Part shown: one piece after another, positions 1-10,099 of the stretch | How positions within the stretch are numbered: position 1 is the stretch's first letter | How the letters are laid out: every line of letters starts with the position of its first letter | Assembly: GCA_024102815.1 (NCBI GenBank) | Contig: JAGFJJ010000059.1 | Coordinates: forward strand, 87,274-151,273 | Source of the DNA: Phycisphaerae bacterium | Lineage (GTDB): Bacteria > Planctomycetota > Phycisphaerae > UBA1845 | DNA: 64,000 nt | Reading direction: 5' to 3' | Notes under the pieces: model-generated | The model's database searches: none | Told to the model about the DNA's origin: nothing | What the model saw: only the letters and a program-made list of their open reading frames with translations | Translations under genes and position numbers: made by a program

Positions 1-1179
1 CTGGAGACACTTGACAACGGAAAGCCGATCATGGAATCGCTCAAGGGCGATATCCCCGCCACGGCCGCGGCCTTTCGTTACTATGCGGGCTGGGCGGACA
101 AGGTCCAAGGCAAGACACTTCCTGTCTCCGGTCCGTTCCACGCCTACACGCGGCACGAGCCCGTCGGCGTGTGCGGGCAGATCATCCCCTGGAACTTTCC
201 CGCGATCATGGCCGCTTGGAAGCTTGCGCCCGCATTGGCCATGGGATGCACGGTCGTCCTCAAGCCGGCCGAGCAGACGCCGCTTACCGCATTACGCATT
301 GCGGAACTGTCCCAGGAGGCCGGCTTCCCCGATGGCGTGATTAACGTCGTTCCCGGTTTCGGTCCGACCGCCGGCGCGGCCATCGCCCGCCATATGGACA
401 TCGACAAAGTCGCTTTCACCGGAAGCACCGAGGTCGGCAAGCAGATCATGAAAGCTGCGGCCGAGACGAACCTCAAGCGCGTTACGCTCGAACTCGGCGG
501 CAAGAGTCCCAACATCGTCTTCGCCGACGCCGACGTGGAAACGGCGGCGAAGTTCGCCTATCACGCGCTGTTCTACAACATGGGCCAATGCTGCACGGCC
601 GGTTCCCGGTTGCTTGTCGAAGACAAGGTCCACGACCGCGTCATGGAACAGCTTGTCACAATGGCCAAGAAGCAGGTCATCGGCGATCCCTTCGAAGCCG
701 GAACGACTCAAGGGCCGCAAGTATCCCAGGAGCAGCAGTCCCGGATTCTCGGTTACATCGACAAGGGCAAGGGTGAGGGGGCCAAGTGCGTTACCGGCGG
801 CAAGAAGGTCGATCGCCCGGGCTTTTTCGTTGAGCCGACCATTTTCGACGACGTAAAGGACGAGATGACCATCGCCCGCGAGGAGATCTTCGGTCCGGTG
901 TTAAGCGTGATGCGATTCTCCGATGTCGAAGAGGCCGTCGCCCGGGGCAACCGCACTATGTACGGCCTCGCCGCCGCCGTTTGGACGCGCGATGTGGGCA
1001 AAGCGCATTCGGTAGCGGCTGGGCTGCGGGCCGGCACGGTCTGGATCAACAGCTACAACGTGACCGACTACGCCGCACCCTTTGGCGGATTCAAAATGAG
1101 CGGCATCGGTCGGGAACTCGGCGAGTATGCTCTGGCGAACTACACTGAGGTCAAAACGGTCTACACCTCGTTGAAGTAA
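1..1179 (+). CDS. NAD(P)-dependent aldehyde dehydrogenase, 5'-truncated by the window
   Basis: Aldehyde dehydrogenase superfamily enzyme, oxidising an aldehyde to a carboxylic acid with NAD(P). The reading frame is open from base 1, so about 100 N-terminal residues lie outside the window; 392 are visible of a usual 490-500. Seen directly: PWNFP; the nucleotide-binding FTGSTEVG; the general-base Glu in LELGGKSP (visible residue 164); and the catalytic Cys in GQCCTAGSR (second Cys, visible residue 198). The Glu-Cys spacing of 34 matches the family (Glu268/Cys302 in human ALDH2). The C-terminal [15 protein letters not shown] is also typical. The sequence resembles the ALDH1/2 or betaine-aldehyde group, but the substrate cannot be named. 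It ends in TAA and the next gene is about 140 bases away, so no operon partner is visible downstream. Confidence 0.95.
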   Translation: METLDNGKPIMESLKGDIPATAAAFRYYAGWADKVQGKTLPVSGPFHAYTRHEPVGVCGQIIPWNFPAIMAAWKLAPALAMGCTVVLKPAEQTPLTALRIAELSQEAGFPDGVINVVPGFGPTAGAAIARHMDIDKVAFTGSTEVGKQIMKAAAETNLKRVTLELGGKSPNIVFADADVETAAKFAYHALFYNMGQCCTAGSRLLVEDKVHDRVMEQLVTMAKKQVIGDPFEAGTTQGPQVSQEQQSRILGYIDKGKGEGAKCVTGGKKVDRPGFFVEPTIFDDVKDEMTIAREEIFGPVLSVMRFSDVEEAVARGNRTMYGLAAAVWTRDVGKAHSVAAGLRAGTVWINSYNVTDYAAPFGGFKMSGIGRELGEYALANYTEVKTVYTSLK

Positions 1180-1321
1180 CGGCGGTCGCCAATGGAGGCG
1201 GTCTCGGGCGCCTGTCGATTCGTGCGCGCCAGGTTTTCGGAACTAACGGTTCTGGTTGTGCGGTGTCGATACTTCCGGAGGGAATACTTTTGAGCAATCG
1301 CGACCTGATCGGAGCCTCCTT

Positions 1322-1777
1322 ATGCGCTCGACGCTGACCGTCGCTGTCGGTTCGACCTTATTGCTGCTATTCATCGCCGGATGCAACCGGGGCAGCTTGG
1401 CTATCAGTTACCACGACCATCGATCGCCGCCCGAGCGAACCTATGTCCACGTCGACCACGTCTGCACGGACCATTGCGACGAGTATTACGACGGCCATCG
1501 GGTCGTGGTCATTCGCGGGCATCATCACGGCCCCGGCTGCGGGCATGTCTGGGACGGTCGTCATTGGGTCGTGATCCGCAAAGCCCCGGCACGTGAAACC
1601 GTCCGCCCGATTCACGGTCCGCGCAAGGCGGTGGTCGTCGAGCATGTTCACGGTCCCGATTGCGGTTGCGTGTACGATCGTGCCGGCAGCAAGTGGGTTC
1701 GCGTCAAGCGCGGCCACGTTCATGGCCCGCATTGCGGGCATCTCTACGTCGAGGGGCGATGGGTCATCCGCCGTTGA
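1322..1777 (+). CDS. Lipoprotein with four His/Cys-rich repeats (possible metal binder)
   Basis: Function not recognised. The 151-residue product begins with a lipoprotein signal: a hydrophobic stretch ending in FIAGC, with Cys21 as the likely lipidated residue. The open frame extends upstream to 1256, but ATG 1322 gives a clean signal peptide and follows GGAGCC. The mature part contains four copies of a unit of about 20 residues, at roughly 46-66, 69-86, 108-129 and 134-150. The best copies read HGPGCGHVWDGRHW and HGPHCGHLYVEGRW: a His/Cys cluster, an aromatic-D/E-G turn, then W-V-x-x-R. Three of the copies share H-G-P-x-C-G. Inference: each unit is a small beta-hairpin and the clustered His and Cys may bind a metal such as zinc or copper at the cell surface. 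It converges on ruvB with only 21 bases between the stop codons. Confidence 0.75.
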   Translation: MRSTLTVAVGSTLLLLFIAGCNRGSLAISYHDHRSPPERTYVHVDHVCTDHCDEYYDGHRVVVIRGHHHGPGCGHVWDGRHWVVIRKAPARETVRPIHGPRKAVVVEHVHGPDCGCVYDRAGSKWVRVKRGHVHGPHCGHLYVEGRWVIRR

Positions 1778-1798
1778 GAAGGGCCCGCATTCGATCTG

Positions 1799-2830
1799 TC
1801 AGAATAGCGAGGCATCTCCCGGTGGCGGGTCGCGGAAGGGCACACCGATGTGCTCGTACGCGGCGCGTGTCGCCTGACGTCCCTGTCGCGTGCGAATGAC
1901 GAATCCGATTTGCAGCAGGTATGGCTCGACAACATCCTCCAGCGTATCTCGCTCCTGGCCCATCGTGGCGGCCAAAGCCTCGATGCCTGCCGGCCCACCG
2001 TTGTAGACTCGAATAAGCGCACCCAGGAATGCACGGTCGAGCTCATCCAGCCCAAGGTGATCGACCTGCTGTATATCCAGTGCTTCGATCACGAGGCGCT
2101 CGTTGAGCCGCCCGTCGCCGCAAACCTGGGCGTAGTCACGAACACGACGCAATAGGCGATTGGCTACACGCGGAGTGCCCCGGCTGCGCTTCGCGACCGT
2201 CTCCAGCGACCCGTCATCGGCCTCCAATTCCAGTCGCGCGGCGGAACGGTGCAGGATGGCGGTCAGTTCATCGGCTGTGTAAAAGTCCAGGTGATAGCGA
2301 TGTCCGAAGCGGTCGCGAAGGGCGCCGCTGAGCATCCCCGCGCGTGTGGTCGCGCCAATGAGCGTGAATCTCCGCAGGGCAAAATTCACCACCCGCCCGC
2401 TTAGCCCTCCTTCGATCGTGAAATCGACGCGGAAATCTTCCATTGCAGGATAGAGAAATTCCTCCACGACCGTCGGCAGCCGGTGAATCTCGTCGATGAA
2501 AAGCACCTCGCCCTGTTCGAGGTTGGTCAGCAGGGCCATGAGATCCGCCTGTTTGGCCAGTGAAGGGCCCGACGTGATACGCGGCGGCTTGTCGGTCATC
2601 TCCCGAGCAATGACGCTTGCCAATGTGGTCTTGCCCAGTCCCGGTGGTCCGTCCAGCAGCACGTGTTCGATCGGTTCCCCGCGTTTCTTCGCCGCGGCAA
2701 GGGCAATACGCACCTTTTCGATGACCGCCGTCTGGCCGACCATGTCATCGAGCCGTCGCGGACGAAGCGCGGCATCGATGGGTTCGTCGGCGGCTTCGCG
2801 GTTTCCTGAGATAAGGCGGTCTCGTGCCAT
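1799..2830 (-). CDS. ruvB: Holliday junction branch migration helicase RuvB
   Basis: RuvB is the hexameric AAA+ motor that drives branch migration of Holliday junctions with RuvA. The 343-residue product has family length. It carries a Walker A motif GPPGLGKTT at residues 61-69, Walker B with DEIH at 113-116, the sensor region with GATTRAG, and an arginine-finger region containing LRDRFG. A winged-helix C-terminal domain follows, with VEPYLLQIGF and a typical R-T-R-x-G-R ending. The start is ATG 2830, followed by the family's RPRRLDDMVGQ. It is the last gene of a minus-strand ruvC-ruvA-ruvB operon, 12 bases after ruvA. Nothing unusual is seen. Confidence 0.98.
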   Translation of the reverse strand: MARDRLISGNREAADEPIDAALRPRRLDDMVGQTAVIEKVRIALAAAKKRGEPIEHVLLDGPPGLGKTTLASVIAREMTDKPPRITSGPSLAKQADLMALLTNLEQGEVLFIDEIHRLPTVVEEFLYPAMEDFRVDFTIEGGLSGRVVNFALRRFTLIGATTRAGMLSGALRDRFGHRYHLDFYTADELTAILHRSAARLELEADDGSLETVAKRSRGTPRVANRLLRRVRDYAQVCGDGRLNERLVIEALDIQQVDHLGLDELDRAFLGALIRVYNGGPAGIEALAATMGQERDTLEDVVEPYLLQIGFVIRTRQGRQATRAAYEHIGVPFRDPPPGDASLF

Positions 2831-2842
2831 GATCCTATCGCT

Positions 2843-3478
2843 CTATCCCTCAATGCCGCTCTTGACCCGATACGCTGCCCGGACCCATTCGTCGGCTCCG
2901 TCAAGATCAGGGTGGAGTTGCACGGCTCGATGCAGCCATCGCTCAGCTTCGCCGCGCGCGTCACCCCAGGCAATGAGAATTTCCAGGGCATCGCGCTGCG
3001 AAGCCGAAAGTTGTGCCGAAGCGACGACACCTTCGGTCGCTTCCGGCGGCAGGGCGAAATCGTCCAGTTTGCCCTTCAGCGTCGCCACGATCATTTCCGC
3101 CGCCCGAGGTCCGATTCCGGGAAGACGCGCCAGCGATTTCGCATCGCCGGACTCGATCCAGGTGGCGATGCGGCGTACCGGTTCGGAGAGCGCCTTGAGT
3201 GCCTTCCGCATTCCGATTCCCTTCACTCCCAGGAACCGCTCAAAGAAAGCGCGATCCTCGACATGAAGGAAGCCCAGCAGGCGTGGGATGAAGTGCCCGG
3301 AGGCTTGGTTACCCTCAATGAACTCCAGCGTGTGCAGCATGACCTGCCGGCCTCGGCACGCGGCAAGCTCCCCGATGGCAAAATGGGGTACAAGAACCTC
3401 GCGGGCGATGCCGTTGTGCTCGAGTACAACGGATTCCTCGTCCACCTCGAGCAGCGTTCCCGTGACCCGGACGATCAT
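2843..3478 (-). CDS. ruvA: Holliday junction DNA-binding protein RuvA
   Basis: RuvA binds four-way junctions as a tetramer and loads RuvB. The 211-residue product has the N-terminal OB fold (MIVRVTGTLLEVDEES onward), two helix-hairpin-helix motifs (GVKGIGMRKALKAL and LPGIGPRAAEMIV), and a C-terminal RuvB-interacting helical domain. The frame is open to 3643, but the family N-terminus begins at the ATG at 3478, which overlaps the ruvC stop codon by four bases (ATGA). This implies translational coupling. The C-terminal tail, after the third domain, runs slightly longer than usual and includes an acidic W-containing helix. Confidence 0.96.
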   Translation of the reverse strand: MIVRVTGTLLEVDEESVVLEHNGIAREVLVPHFAIGELAACRGRQVMLHTLEFIEGNQASGHFIPRLLGFLHVEDRAFFERFLGVKGIGMRKALKALSEPVRRIATWIESGDAKSLARLPGIGPRAAEMIVATLKGKLDDFALPPEATEGVVASAQLSASQRDALEILIAWGDARGEAERWLHRAVQLHPDLDGADEWVRAAYRVKSGIEG

Positions 3479-4050
3479 CGCCCGCCTCCACGCGAGTTGA
3501 TTACCGTTCCTTTGACTCGTTTCCCGCCCCAACGTGGCGCACCCGCAACGCGCTGCACTCCGCCCGTCTCGCAGTTCTCGCCCGCCGCACAGAGTGCAAT
3601 GGCCAGTGCGTCCGCCACGTCCGGAGGCTCGGGCGGCTCGCAAAGACCAAGCGTCACCATGATGGCACGCTGGACCTGAGCCTTCGATGCCCGGCCATTC
3701 CCGGTGAGATACCGCTTGATCCGCGTCGCTTCGTAGCTGCGGACCGGAATTCCCAACCGCGCCGCAGCCAGCAGAATCACGCCGCGTGCATGGCCCATCA
3801 ATATGGCCGTCCGGGGATGTTTGTAATGGGCGTAGAGCTGCTCCACCGCGACGACGGACGGACGATGCTCTTCGAAGACGCCGTGAACGTCCCTTTCCAA
3901 GGCGAACAGGCGTTCGGCGAGGGGATCGCGTTCGTGCATGCGGCAGACCCCGGCATCGAGTACGACAGCCTCGCGCCCGTCTCCCGAGCCAAGTACGGCG
4001 TACCCCGTGGTGCCCAAGCCGGGATCAATTCCGCAGATCACCGCTTCCAT
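3475..4050 (-). CDS. ruvC: Holliday junction resolvase RuvC
   Basis: RuvC is the dimeric endonuclease that resolves Holliday junctions. The 191-residue product has the RNase H-like fold with all four acidic catalytic residues visible: Asp9 in GIDPG, Glu70 in VVAVEQLY, and Asp144 and Asp147 in PPDVADALA. The C-terminal 20 residues are basic and Gly/Arg-rich, beyond the fold, and look non-conserved. It is the first gene of the ruvCAB operon. About 240 non-coding bases separate it from thiO, which lies upstream on the same strand. Confidence 0.97.
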   Translation of the reverse strand: MEAVICGIDPGLGTTGYAVLGSGDGREAVVLDAGVCRMHERDPLAERLFALERDVHGVFEEHRPSVVAVEQLYAHYKHPRTAILMGHARGVILLAAARLGIPVRSYEATRIKRYLTGNGRASKAQVQRAIMVTLGLCEPPEPPDVADALAIALCAAGENCETGGVQRVAGAPRWGGKRVKGTVINSRGGGR

Positions 4051-4191
4051 TCAAAAACGCCACTACGTTTCAATTGCAGGGTCCGCCCTGCGGACCAACT
4101 TTTGAAACCGGAGCTTCGACTCGCACCCACGCCCGTGTGCACGATGGGTAGGGCATGCGGTTCGAATGCTCTCGCCGTTGAATCGCCGGTC

Positions 4192-4211
4192 ATTCCGGCG
4201 AACGCCAGAAT
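4192..4211. repeat. Imperfect REP-like palindrome in the ruvC-thiO gap
   Basis: A 20-base near-perfect palindrome: two 9-base arms (ATTCCGGCG and CGCCAGAAT, one mismatch) around AA, flanked by GGTC and CCAG. It resembles the ATTCCNNNNNNGGAAT-type intergenic repeats found widely in bacteria. Translated, it gives the LAFAGMT string typical of such elements. Only one copy was noticed in this window, so its repeat status in the genome is unproven. The rest of the gap (4051-4286) shows no gene. Confidence 0.4.
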
Positions 4212-4286
4212 CCAGCCGAGGCTTCCCCGTCCAACGGCCTCTCTGCGTTCCATCCTCGTCCATGATCCGAACAAATCCCGTCCATG

Positions 4287-5411
4287 TCAATTCCGCCCCG
4301 GCCGGCAGCAGCTCAGGTCGATCTCATAATCGCGCCCGTCGATCATCACGGCGATGGCTTCCGCCGTAACTGGAGCGAGCGTCAGCCCCGATCGAAAGTG
4401 CCCTGTAGCAGCGAAAAGACCGTCGAGTTTCGGTACCGGCCCGACGTAGGGCCGGTCATCCGGCGTCCCCGGACGCAGTCCCGCCCAGGCGGCCTCCACC
4501 GAGGCGTCGGAAAGCGAAGGTGTCAGCCGCAATGCCTCTTGCACCAGCTTGGTGACTCCCGCGGCTGTCGTTCGACGATTGAACCCCGCGTTGCGCTCTT
4601 CGGTCGCTCCTATCAAAACCCGCCCGTCCCGGCGGGGGACCAGGTAGTACTTGCCACGTGTGATGACATGTCGAAAGGGTCGCTTGATGCACTTCACAAG
4701 CACGATTTGCCCACGAACCGGCCGAACCGGTACGAGTCTCTCGAGCTCGACGTCGATTTCACTCGACCACGTGCCCGCGCAAAGGACGACAACATCGGCA
4801 CTGATCAATCCGGTCGGGGTTCGAACGCCAAGGACGCGTTCCCCCTGTTTGGCCAGTTCAACGACGGGCGTATGCTCTCGAATCTCCACGCCGCGCAGCC
4901 GACATGACCTGGTCAGCGCCTGAAGCAGACGTGGATTGCGTACCTGAGCCGTCTGCCGGCACTCCAGGGCGCCGAGCATCTCGGTGGTAAGCACGCTCTC
5001 CAGTGTGCGCGCTCTTTGCGGTTCGTAGAACTCGTAGATCGGCTTGCCGTCGGGCATCGACCGGCCGCTCGCGGCACGTTCGTCCGACCGCGCAATGTTC
5101 ACCGCGTTCTCCGTCACCAGGACGGCAAGCTCTCCGCAATCGTCATATTCGGGGTTAATGCCGGTTTCATCCTGAAGCGCCGCGCACAAATCCGAATACA
5201 GAGCGAGGCTCCGTTCCTGCCAGTGAAACAGCGGGTCGTTGCGATGAGGGTTGCAGGGTGAGAGAATCCCGGCGCCGGCCCAGGATGCTTCGCCCCCGCA
5301 GACGCCACGTTCGACCAGTAGCACCCTTTTACCCGCCCCGGCTAGTTCGCGCGAGACAGTCAGTCCGACGACTCCTCCGCCCACGACAATAATGTCCGGT
5401 TTGGCTGACAA
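4287..5411 (-). CDS. thiO: Glycine oxidase-like FAD enzyme ThiO
   Basis: FAD-dependent D-amino-acid-oxidase-fold enzyme of 374 residues, closest to glycine oxidase ThiO, which makes the dehydroglycine used in thiazole (thiamine) synthesis. Seen: the Rossmann dinucleotide motif IIVVGGGVVGL at residues 8-18, ERGVCGGEASWAGAGIL (typical of ThiO), RPVRGQIV, and YLVPRRDGRVLIGATEE. The C-terminal WAGLRPGTPDDRPYVGP and TGHFRSGLTLAP contact FAD. It starts at TTG 5411, just after a purine-rich stretch. No other thiamine gene is visible nearby, so the role rests on the family alone. A related glycine or sarcosine oxidase is possible. Confidence 0.88.
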   Translation of the reverse strand: MSAKPDIIVVGGGVVGLTVSRELAGAGKRVLLVERGVCGGEASWAGAGILSPCNPHRNDPLFHWQERSLALYSDLCAALQDETGINPEYDDCGELAVLVTENAVNIARSDERAASGRSMPDGKPIYEFYEPQRARTLESVLTTEMLGALECRQTAQVRNPRLLQALTRSCRLRGVEIREHTPVVELAKQGERVLGVRTPTGLISADVVVLCAGTWSSEIDVELERLVPVRPVRGQIVLVKCIKRPFRHVITRGKYYLVPRRDGRVLIGATEERNAGFNRRTTAAGVTKLVQEALRLTPSLSDASVEAAWAGLRPGTPDDRPYVGPVPKLDGLFAATGHFRSGLTLAPVTAEAIAVMIDGRDYEIDLSCCRPGRN

Positions 5412-5516
5412 AGAACACCCCGCGTACGTTGCGCAAAGCAGGATTGTAGAGAAACAATCGGGGACTGCTATGGGGAGCGCCGCGATAATGAAGCTCAGAG
5501 CATGTGCTCGAAGGCG

Positions 5517-6578
5517 CTACGAGGCGGAAGTCGGGCGGGAGGGAATCGGGCGGAATTCTTCGCATTCGGGAATTGCCAGTAAAGACGAGGGGGCGCTCCT
5601 ATCGCAGACCCTGCCGGATACCGAGTGCCGATCGATGCCCTGGTTTCCGATGACGTCAGCGATTCGTTCGAATCGATAGGAACGCAGAAGCCAATCCAAC
5701 CGCTGCTCCATTGAGCCCGTGCCCGAGTAATGGAGTGTTTGCCGCAGGAGTCCGCTTGGCCAACGGGGCTGTTCCGGATCGAGTTCCCACGGATGGATGT
5801 TGACCACTATCGGCCGACCGGCATCCTCCGCCTGTTTGAAGGCCATTTGGGTCAGGCGTCGCGGAAGCAAGCGGAGATAGCCGCCCGCCGCGGCAGGTAG
5901 CCGGAATCCCAAAAGCCGAACGGTCGGGAGCGGAAACTCCATGAGTCCCGGGCGGACCTCAAAGGGGGCAATCGGTGCGCCAGGCCAGCCATATCGACCG
6001 TGTGGGGCCCGTACGGGCACAATGCTGGAATCGTAACGCAAGCCGAGCTCGGCCAGGATGTCCAGTGCCCAGGATGATCGGGGTACAACAGAGTAGCTTG
6101 GTGCTCGATACCCGACTATGGCGCGCCCGGTGAGGTCCTCAAGAACGGCGATCGACTCCGCAGTGTCATCACGGAATTCACCCGGGGACTGGTGCGTGAC
6201 CGGGCGATGGCCGAATCCGTGGGACGCAATCTCGTGACCTGCAGCGTGAATCCTGCGAATCCAGGCCGGCCTGTGACGTGCCACCCATCCGAGCACGAAA
6301 AACGTTGCCTTGGCGTTGTGGCGATCGAGACGATCAAGCAGGCGCGGCACGACGGCCTCCAGTCGATCGTCCTGGACCGGCCACAGGTGTCGCGGCACCA
6401 TGAGGTTATGCGCATGAAACCAGCATTCGAGATCGAAGCTCAGCAAGTGGGTACTTTCGGTACCCGACGGAGTTGAAATCCGCACCCCGGACATCACAGT
6501 TCTCGGACCATGCCCGGGGGCGTTTCGTGGTACGTTCAGCTTTCTCAAGTTGCCGTGAAGAGCATTCGAGGGGATCAT
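5517..6578 (-). CDS. XrtA-type polysaccharide deacetylase (NodB fold, DUF3473 tail)
   Basis: A carbohydrate esterase family 4 deacetylase, up to 353 residues. Seen: the catalytic and metal-binding start LSFDLECWF, TFFVLGWVA, GHEIASHGFGHRPV (His ligands), GYRAPSYSV and RYDSSIVPV. The C-terminal extension, with EFPLPTVRLLG, AAAGGYLRLLP and IHPWELDPEQPR, is characteristic of the deacetylases associated with exosortase A exopolysaccharide loci. Known role of that family: removing N-acetyl groups from exported polysaccharide. No exosortase or glycosyltransferase lies in the window, so it is an isolated member here. The start is uncertain: ATG 6578 or the internal ATG at 6494, which would remove 28 poorly conserved residues. 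Confidence 0.88.
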   Translation of the reverse strand: MIPSNALHGNLRKLNVPRNAPGHGPRTVMSGVRISTPSGTESTHLLSFDLECWFHAHNLMVPRHLWPVQDDRLEAVVPRLLDRLDRHNAKATFFVLGWVARHRPAWIRRIHAAGHEIASHGFGHRPVTHQSPGEFRDDTAESIAVLEDLTGRAIVGYRAPSYSVVPRSSWALDILAELGLRYDSSIVPVRAPHGRYGWPGAPIAPFEVRPGLMEFPLPTVRLLGFRLPAAAGGYLRLLPRRLTQMAFKQAEDAGRPIVVNIHPWELDPEQPRWPSGLLRQTLHYSGTGSMEQRLDWLLRSYRFERIADVIGNQGIDRHSVSGRVCDRSAPSSLLAIPECEEFRPIPSRPTSAS

Positions 6579-6751
6579 GCCGCCAGTTTATCGGTCAGGT
6601 TTGCGGGCCACTCATGTTCGGTAACGGGTCAGATGCAGAAGGGCTGAAACCGGGGAAGCGGTGGACCGATAACCTATTATGACAGCCCCGCTGGTCCTGT
6701 GCGTGGGAAAACGAAGTCGATGCAATTCAGTGGAAAGGATACGTTTCAGTA

Positions 6752-7840
6752 GTGATGGAATCGAGTAGTGACTTCTTAGAAAACGTGGCGGAAGCCGAGC
6801 AACCGGGACCCGCGTCGGGAACGGACGAGGCCCGCCGACGGGCGCGCAATCAGGCGATTGCCGAATTCGTGCGTGGATATGCCCCGTCCCCGGACGCCGA
6901 TCTGCTGGAATCAATTCTGGTCACCGTCTGCCGGCTGGCTGCAGATGGTGCGGATCGTGGCGATCTCAAGATCTTGAATACAGCCCTGAAGGAACTTCGT
7001 TTCGCATTCAAGGTTTTCGCTCCCTACAAGGAAATTCCCAAGGTCACCATTTTCGGCTCAGCCCGAACGCCGCAGGAGCATCCCCAGTATCAGCAGGCCC
7101 TGCGCTTCGCCGACCTCATTCAACAGCAAGGCTGGATGGTGATCACAGGCGCCGGTGGCGGAATCATGCAAGCCGGCCATCACGGCGCCACGAGAGACAA
7201 GAGCTTCGGCGTGGCCATCAGCCTGCCGTTTGAGCAGAAGACGAACGACGTGATCGCCGACGACCAGAAGCTGATCAACTTCAAGTATTTCTTTACGCGG
7301 AAGTTGCTATTCATCAAAGAGGCTGCGGCCGTCGTGCTTTTCCCTGGTGGATTCGGGACGCAGGATGAGGGGTACGAGTCCCTCACGCTGGTGCAAACGC
7401 TGAAATCGTCGCCGATCCCGATCATCATGTGTGACGAGCCGGGCGGGACATACTGGCGGAATTGGGAGCGGCATCTCGAATCGGAGTTGCTCAACAACGG
7501 CATGATCGACCCGGAGGATCTGGGTCTGTTTTTCGTGACGGATAGCGCTGAGGGCGCCGTGGAGGAGATACTGAACTACTATCGTCGGTATCACAGTTCA
7601 CGCTACGTTGGCGATGACCTCGTGATCCGGCTGCAAGAACCCCTCTCCGACGAACAAGTCCGACGGCTGGACAGGGATTTCGCCGATATTCTCATCGATG
7701 GCTCGTATCAACAGTTGCCGGAAGCCCTCCCGGAAGAGAACGGTGAGTATCCCGACAAGGCCCGCCTGGTCTTCAAGTTCCATCGACGCAGTGCCGGGCG
7801 TTTGCGCCAGTTGATCAACCACCTGAACGCCTTGCCGTAG
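6752..7840 (+). CDS. LOG family protein (lysine-decarboxylase-like, Rossmann fold)
   Basis: A 362-residue member of the LOG/TIGR00730 family. Related enzymes release cytokinin bases or nucleotides by phosphoribohydrolase activity. Seen: VTIFGSARTP, GWMVITGAGGGIMQAG, and the signature PGGFGTQDE near residues 198-206. It is larger than plant-type LOGs (about 190 residues). An N-terminal helical region of about 90 residues and a C-terminal region of about 90 residues flank the core, as in the long bacterial subgroup. The start is GTG 6752 or ATG 6755, after GGAAAGGA. It heads a plus-strand run and the gap to moxR is 29 bases, so co-transcription is likely. The substrate is unknown. Confidence 0.88.
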   Translation: MMESSSDFLENVAEAEQPGPASGTDEARRRARNQAIAEFVRGYAPSPDADLLESILVTVCRLAADGADRGDLKILNTALKELRFAFKVFAPYKEIPKVTIFGSARTPQEHPQYQQALRFADLIQQQGWMVITGAGGGIMQAGHHGATRDKSFGVAISLPFEQKTNDVIADDQKLINFKYFFTRKLLFIKEAAAVVLFPGGFGTQDEGYESLTLVQTLKSSPIPIIMCDEPGGTYWRNWERHLESELLNNGMIDPEDLGLFFVTDSAEGAVEEILNYYRRYHSSRYVGDDLVIRLQEPLSDEQVRRLDRDFADILIDGSYQQLPEALPEENGEYPDKARLVFKFHRRSAGRLRQLINHLNALP

Positions 7841-7869
7841 TTCGTAGTATTCTCAGGGAGAGTCGTGAC

Positions 7870-8988
<1,119 letters not shown>

Positions 8989-9097
8989 TCGCGATTTCGC
9001 GAGTTGACCGCCGCGAGATTGGGGAGTTCCAATGAATCGTCGAGCGAATCGGGGCCTATAATTAGCGGGAACAGGCGCAAATCGTCGTGGAGCAGGG

Positions 9098-10036
9098 ATG
9101 CCGCCGGGAAAGACCAGCGATCACGATTATCTTGATCCTCAGGTGCTTGCCGGGGTCAGCGGGCTGGAACTGCGTGCCAGAATGGTCGTGGAAGGGTTCT
9201 TCGCGGGCATGCACCGCAGCCCGCGACAGGGTGTCTCCGTCGAGTTTGCCGACCATCGCGCCTACACGCAGGGGGACGACCTGCGGCATATCGATTGGAA
9301 GGTCTTCGGCCGAACGGACAAGTACTACGTCAAGCGCTACCGTCAGGAATCCAACCTGACTCTCTTGCTTGTCGTGGATTGCAGCGAGTCCATGGGGTTC
9401 CGCTCGCCGGCCTCCCCCTGGGCCAAGTACGATTACGCCGCCACCGCGGCCGGGGCGATCGCGTATCTCGCGCTGCGCCAACAGGACTCGGTCGGTCTGG
9501 CACTTTTTGACGATCAGTTGCAGGAATTCGTCCGTCCCTCGAACAACGCACATTACTGGCTCACACTGACCGGCGAGTTGCAGCGTCGGTTGGGCGGCGG
9601 CAAGACGCGGACAGGGGCCATCTTGCACGAGCTTGCGGATCGTCTGGTTCACCGGACATTGGTCGTGTTGATCAGTGACTTGTTTGATGACGAGGATGAG
9701 ATCATTCGCGGTCTGCGCCATTTGCGTTCGCATCGCCACGAGCCGATTGTCTGGAACGTCTGGGACAACGCCGAGTTGGCGTTTCCACTTCATGACCTGA
9801 CGCGCTTCGAGGGCATGGAGGCGCTGGGGATGATCACGGCCGATGCGGGGGCAATCCGTGATTCCTACCTCGCCGAGGTGGATGCGTTCCAGGCACGAAT
9901 TCGACGGGCCTGCGGGCGCTCTCAGATTGAATACGCGATGTTCGACACGTCAGCGCCCCTCGGCGCGGCGCTGTCGAGCTACCTGGCGGCACGGAATACG
10001 CGCCTTCGATGGCGCTCGGCGCGGGTCACGGGATAG
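9098..10036 (+). CDS. DUF58 domain protein (MoxR partner, VWA-like)
   Basis: 312-residue DUF58 protein. Seen: the family signature region with DHRAYTQGDDLRHIDWKVFGRT and YYVKRYRQE (residues about 50-85), then a VWA-like core beginning LLLVVDCSESMGF, where D-x-S-x-S forms a MIDAS metal site. No transmembrane segment is apparent. DUF58 proteins almost always accompany MoxR ATPases, as here; their biochemical role is unsettled. The start is ATG 9098 after GTGGAGCAGGG. The gap from moxR is 109 bases, so a promoter of its own is possible. Confidence 0.93.
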   Translation: MPPGKTSDHDYLDPQVLAGVSGLELRARMVVEGFFAGMHRSPRQGVSVEFADHRAYTQGDDLRHIDWKVFGRTDKYYVKRYRQESNLTLLLVVDCSESMGFRSPASPWAKYDYAATAAGAIAYLALRQQDSVGLALFDDQLQEFVRPSNNAHYWLTLTGELQRRLGGGKTRTGAILHELADRLVHRTLVVLISDLFDDEDEIIRGLRHLRSHRHEPIVWNVWDNAELAFPLHDLTRFEGMEALGMITADAGAIRDSYLAEVDAFQARIRRACGRSQIEYAMFDTSAPLGAALSSYLAARNTRLRWRSARVTG

Positions 10037-10099
10037 TCAGCCCTTCGCCCGAGCGGAACGTGGAGTATCAGAACGGGTTCTCCCGGCCTCGCGAAGTCC

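Noticed and set aside
9057..9062. A perfect TATAAT 36 bases before the DUF58 start
   Set aside because: No acceptable -35 sequence lies 15-19 bases upstream, so it was not called a promoter.
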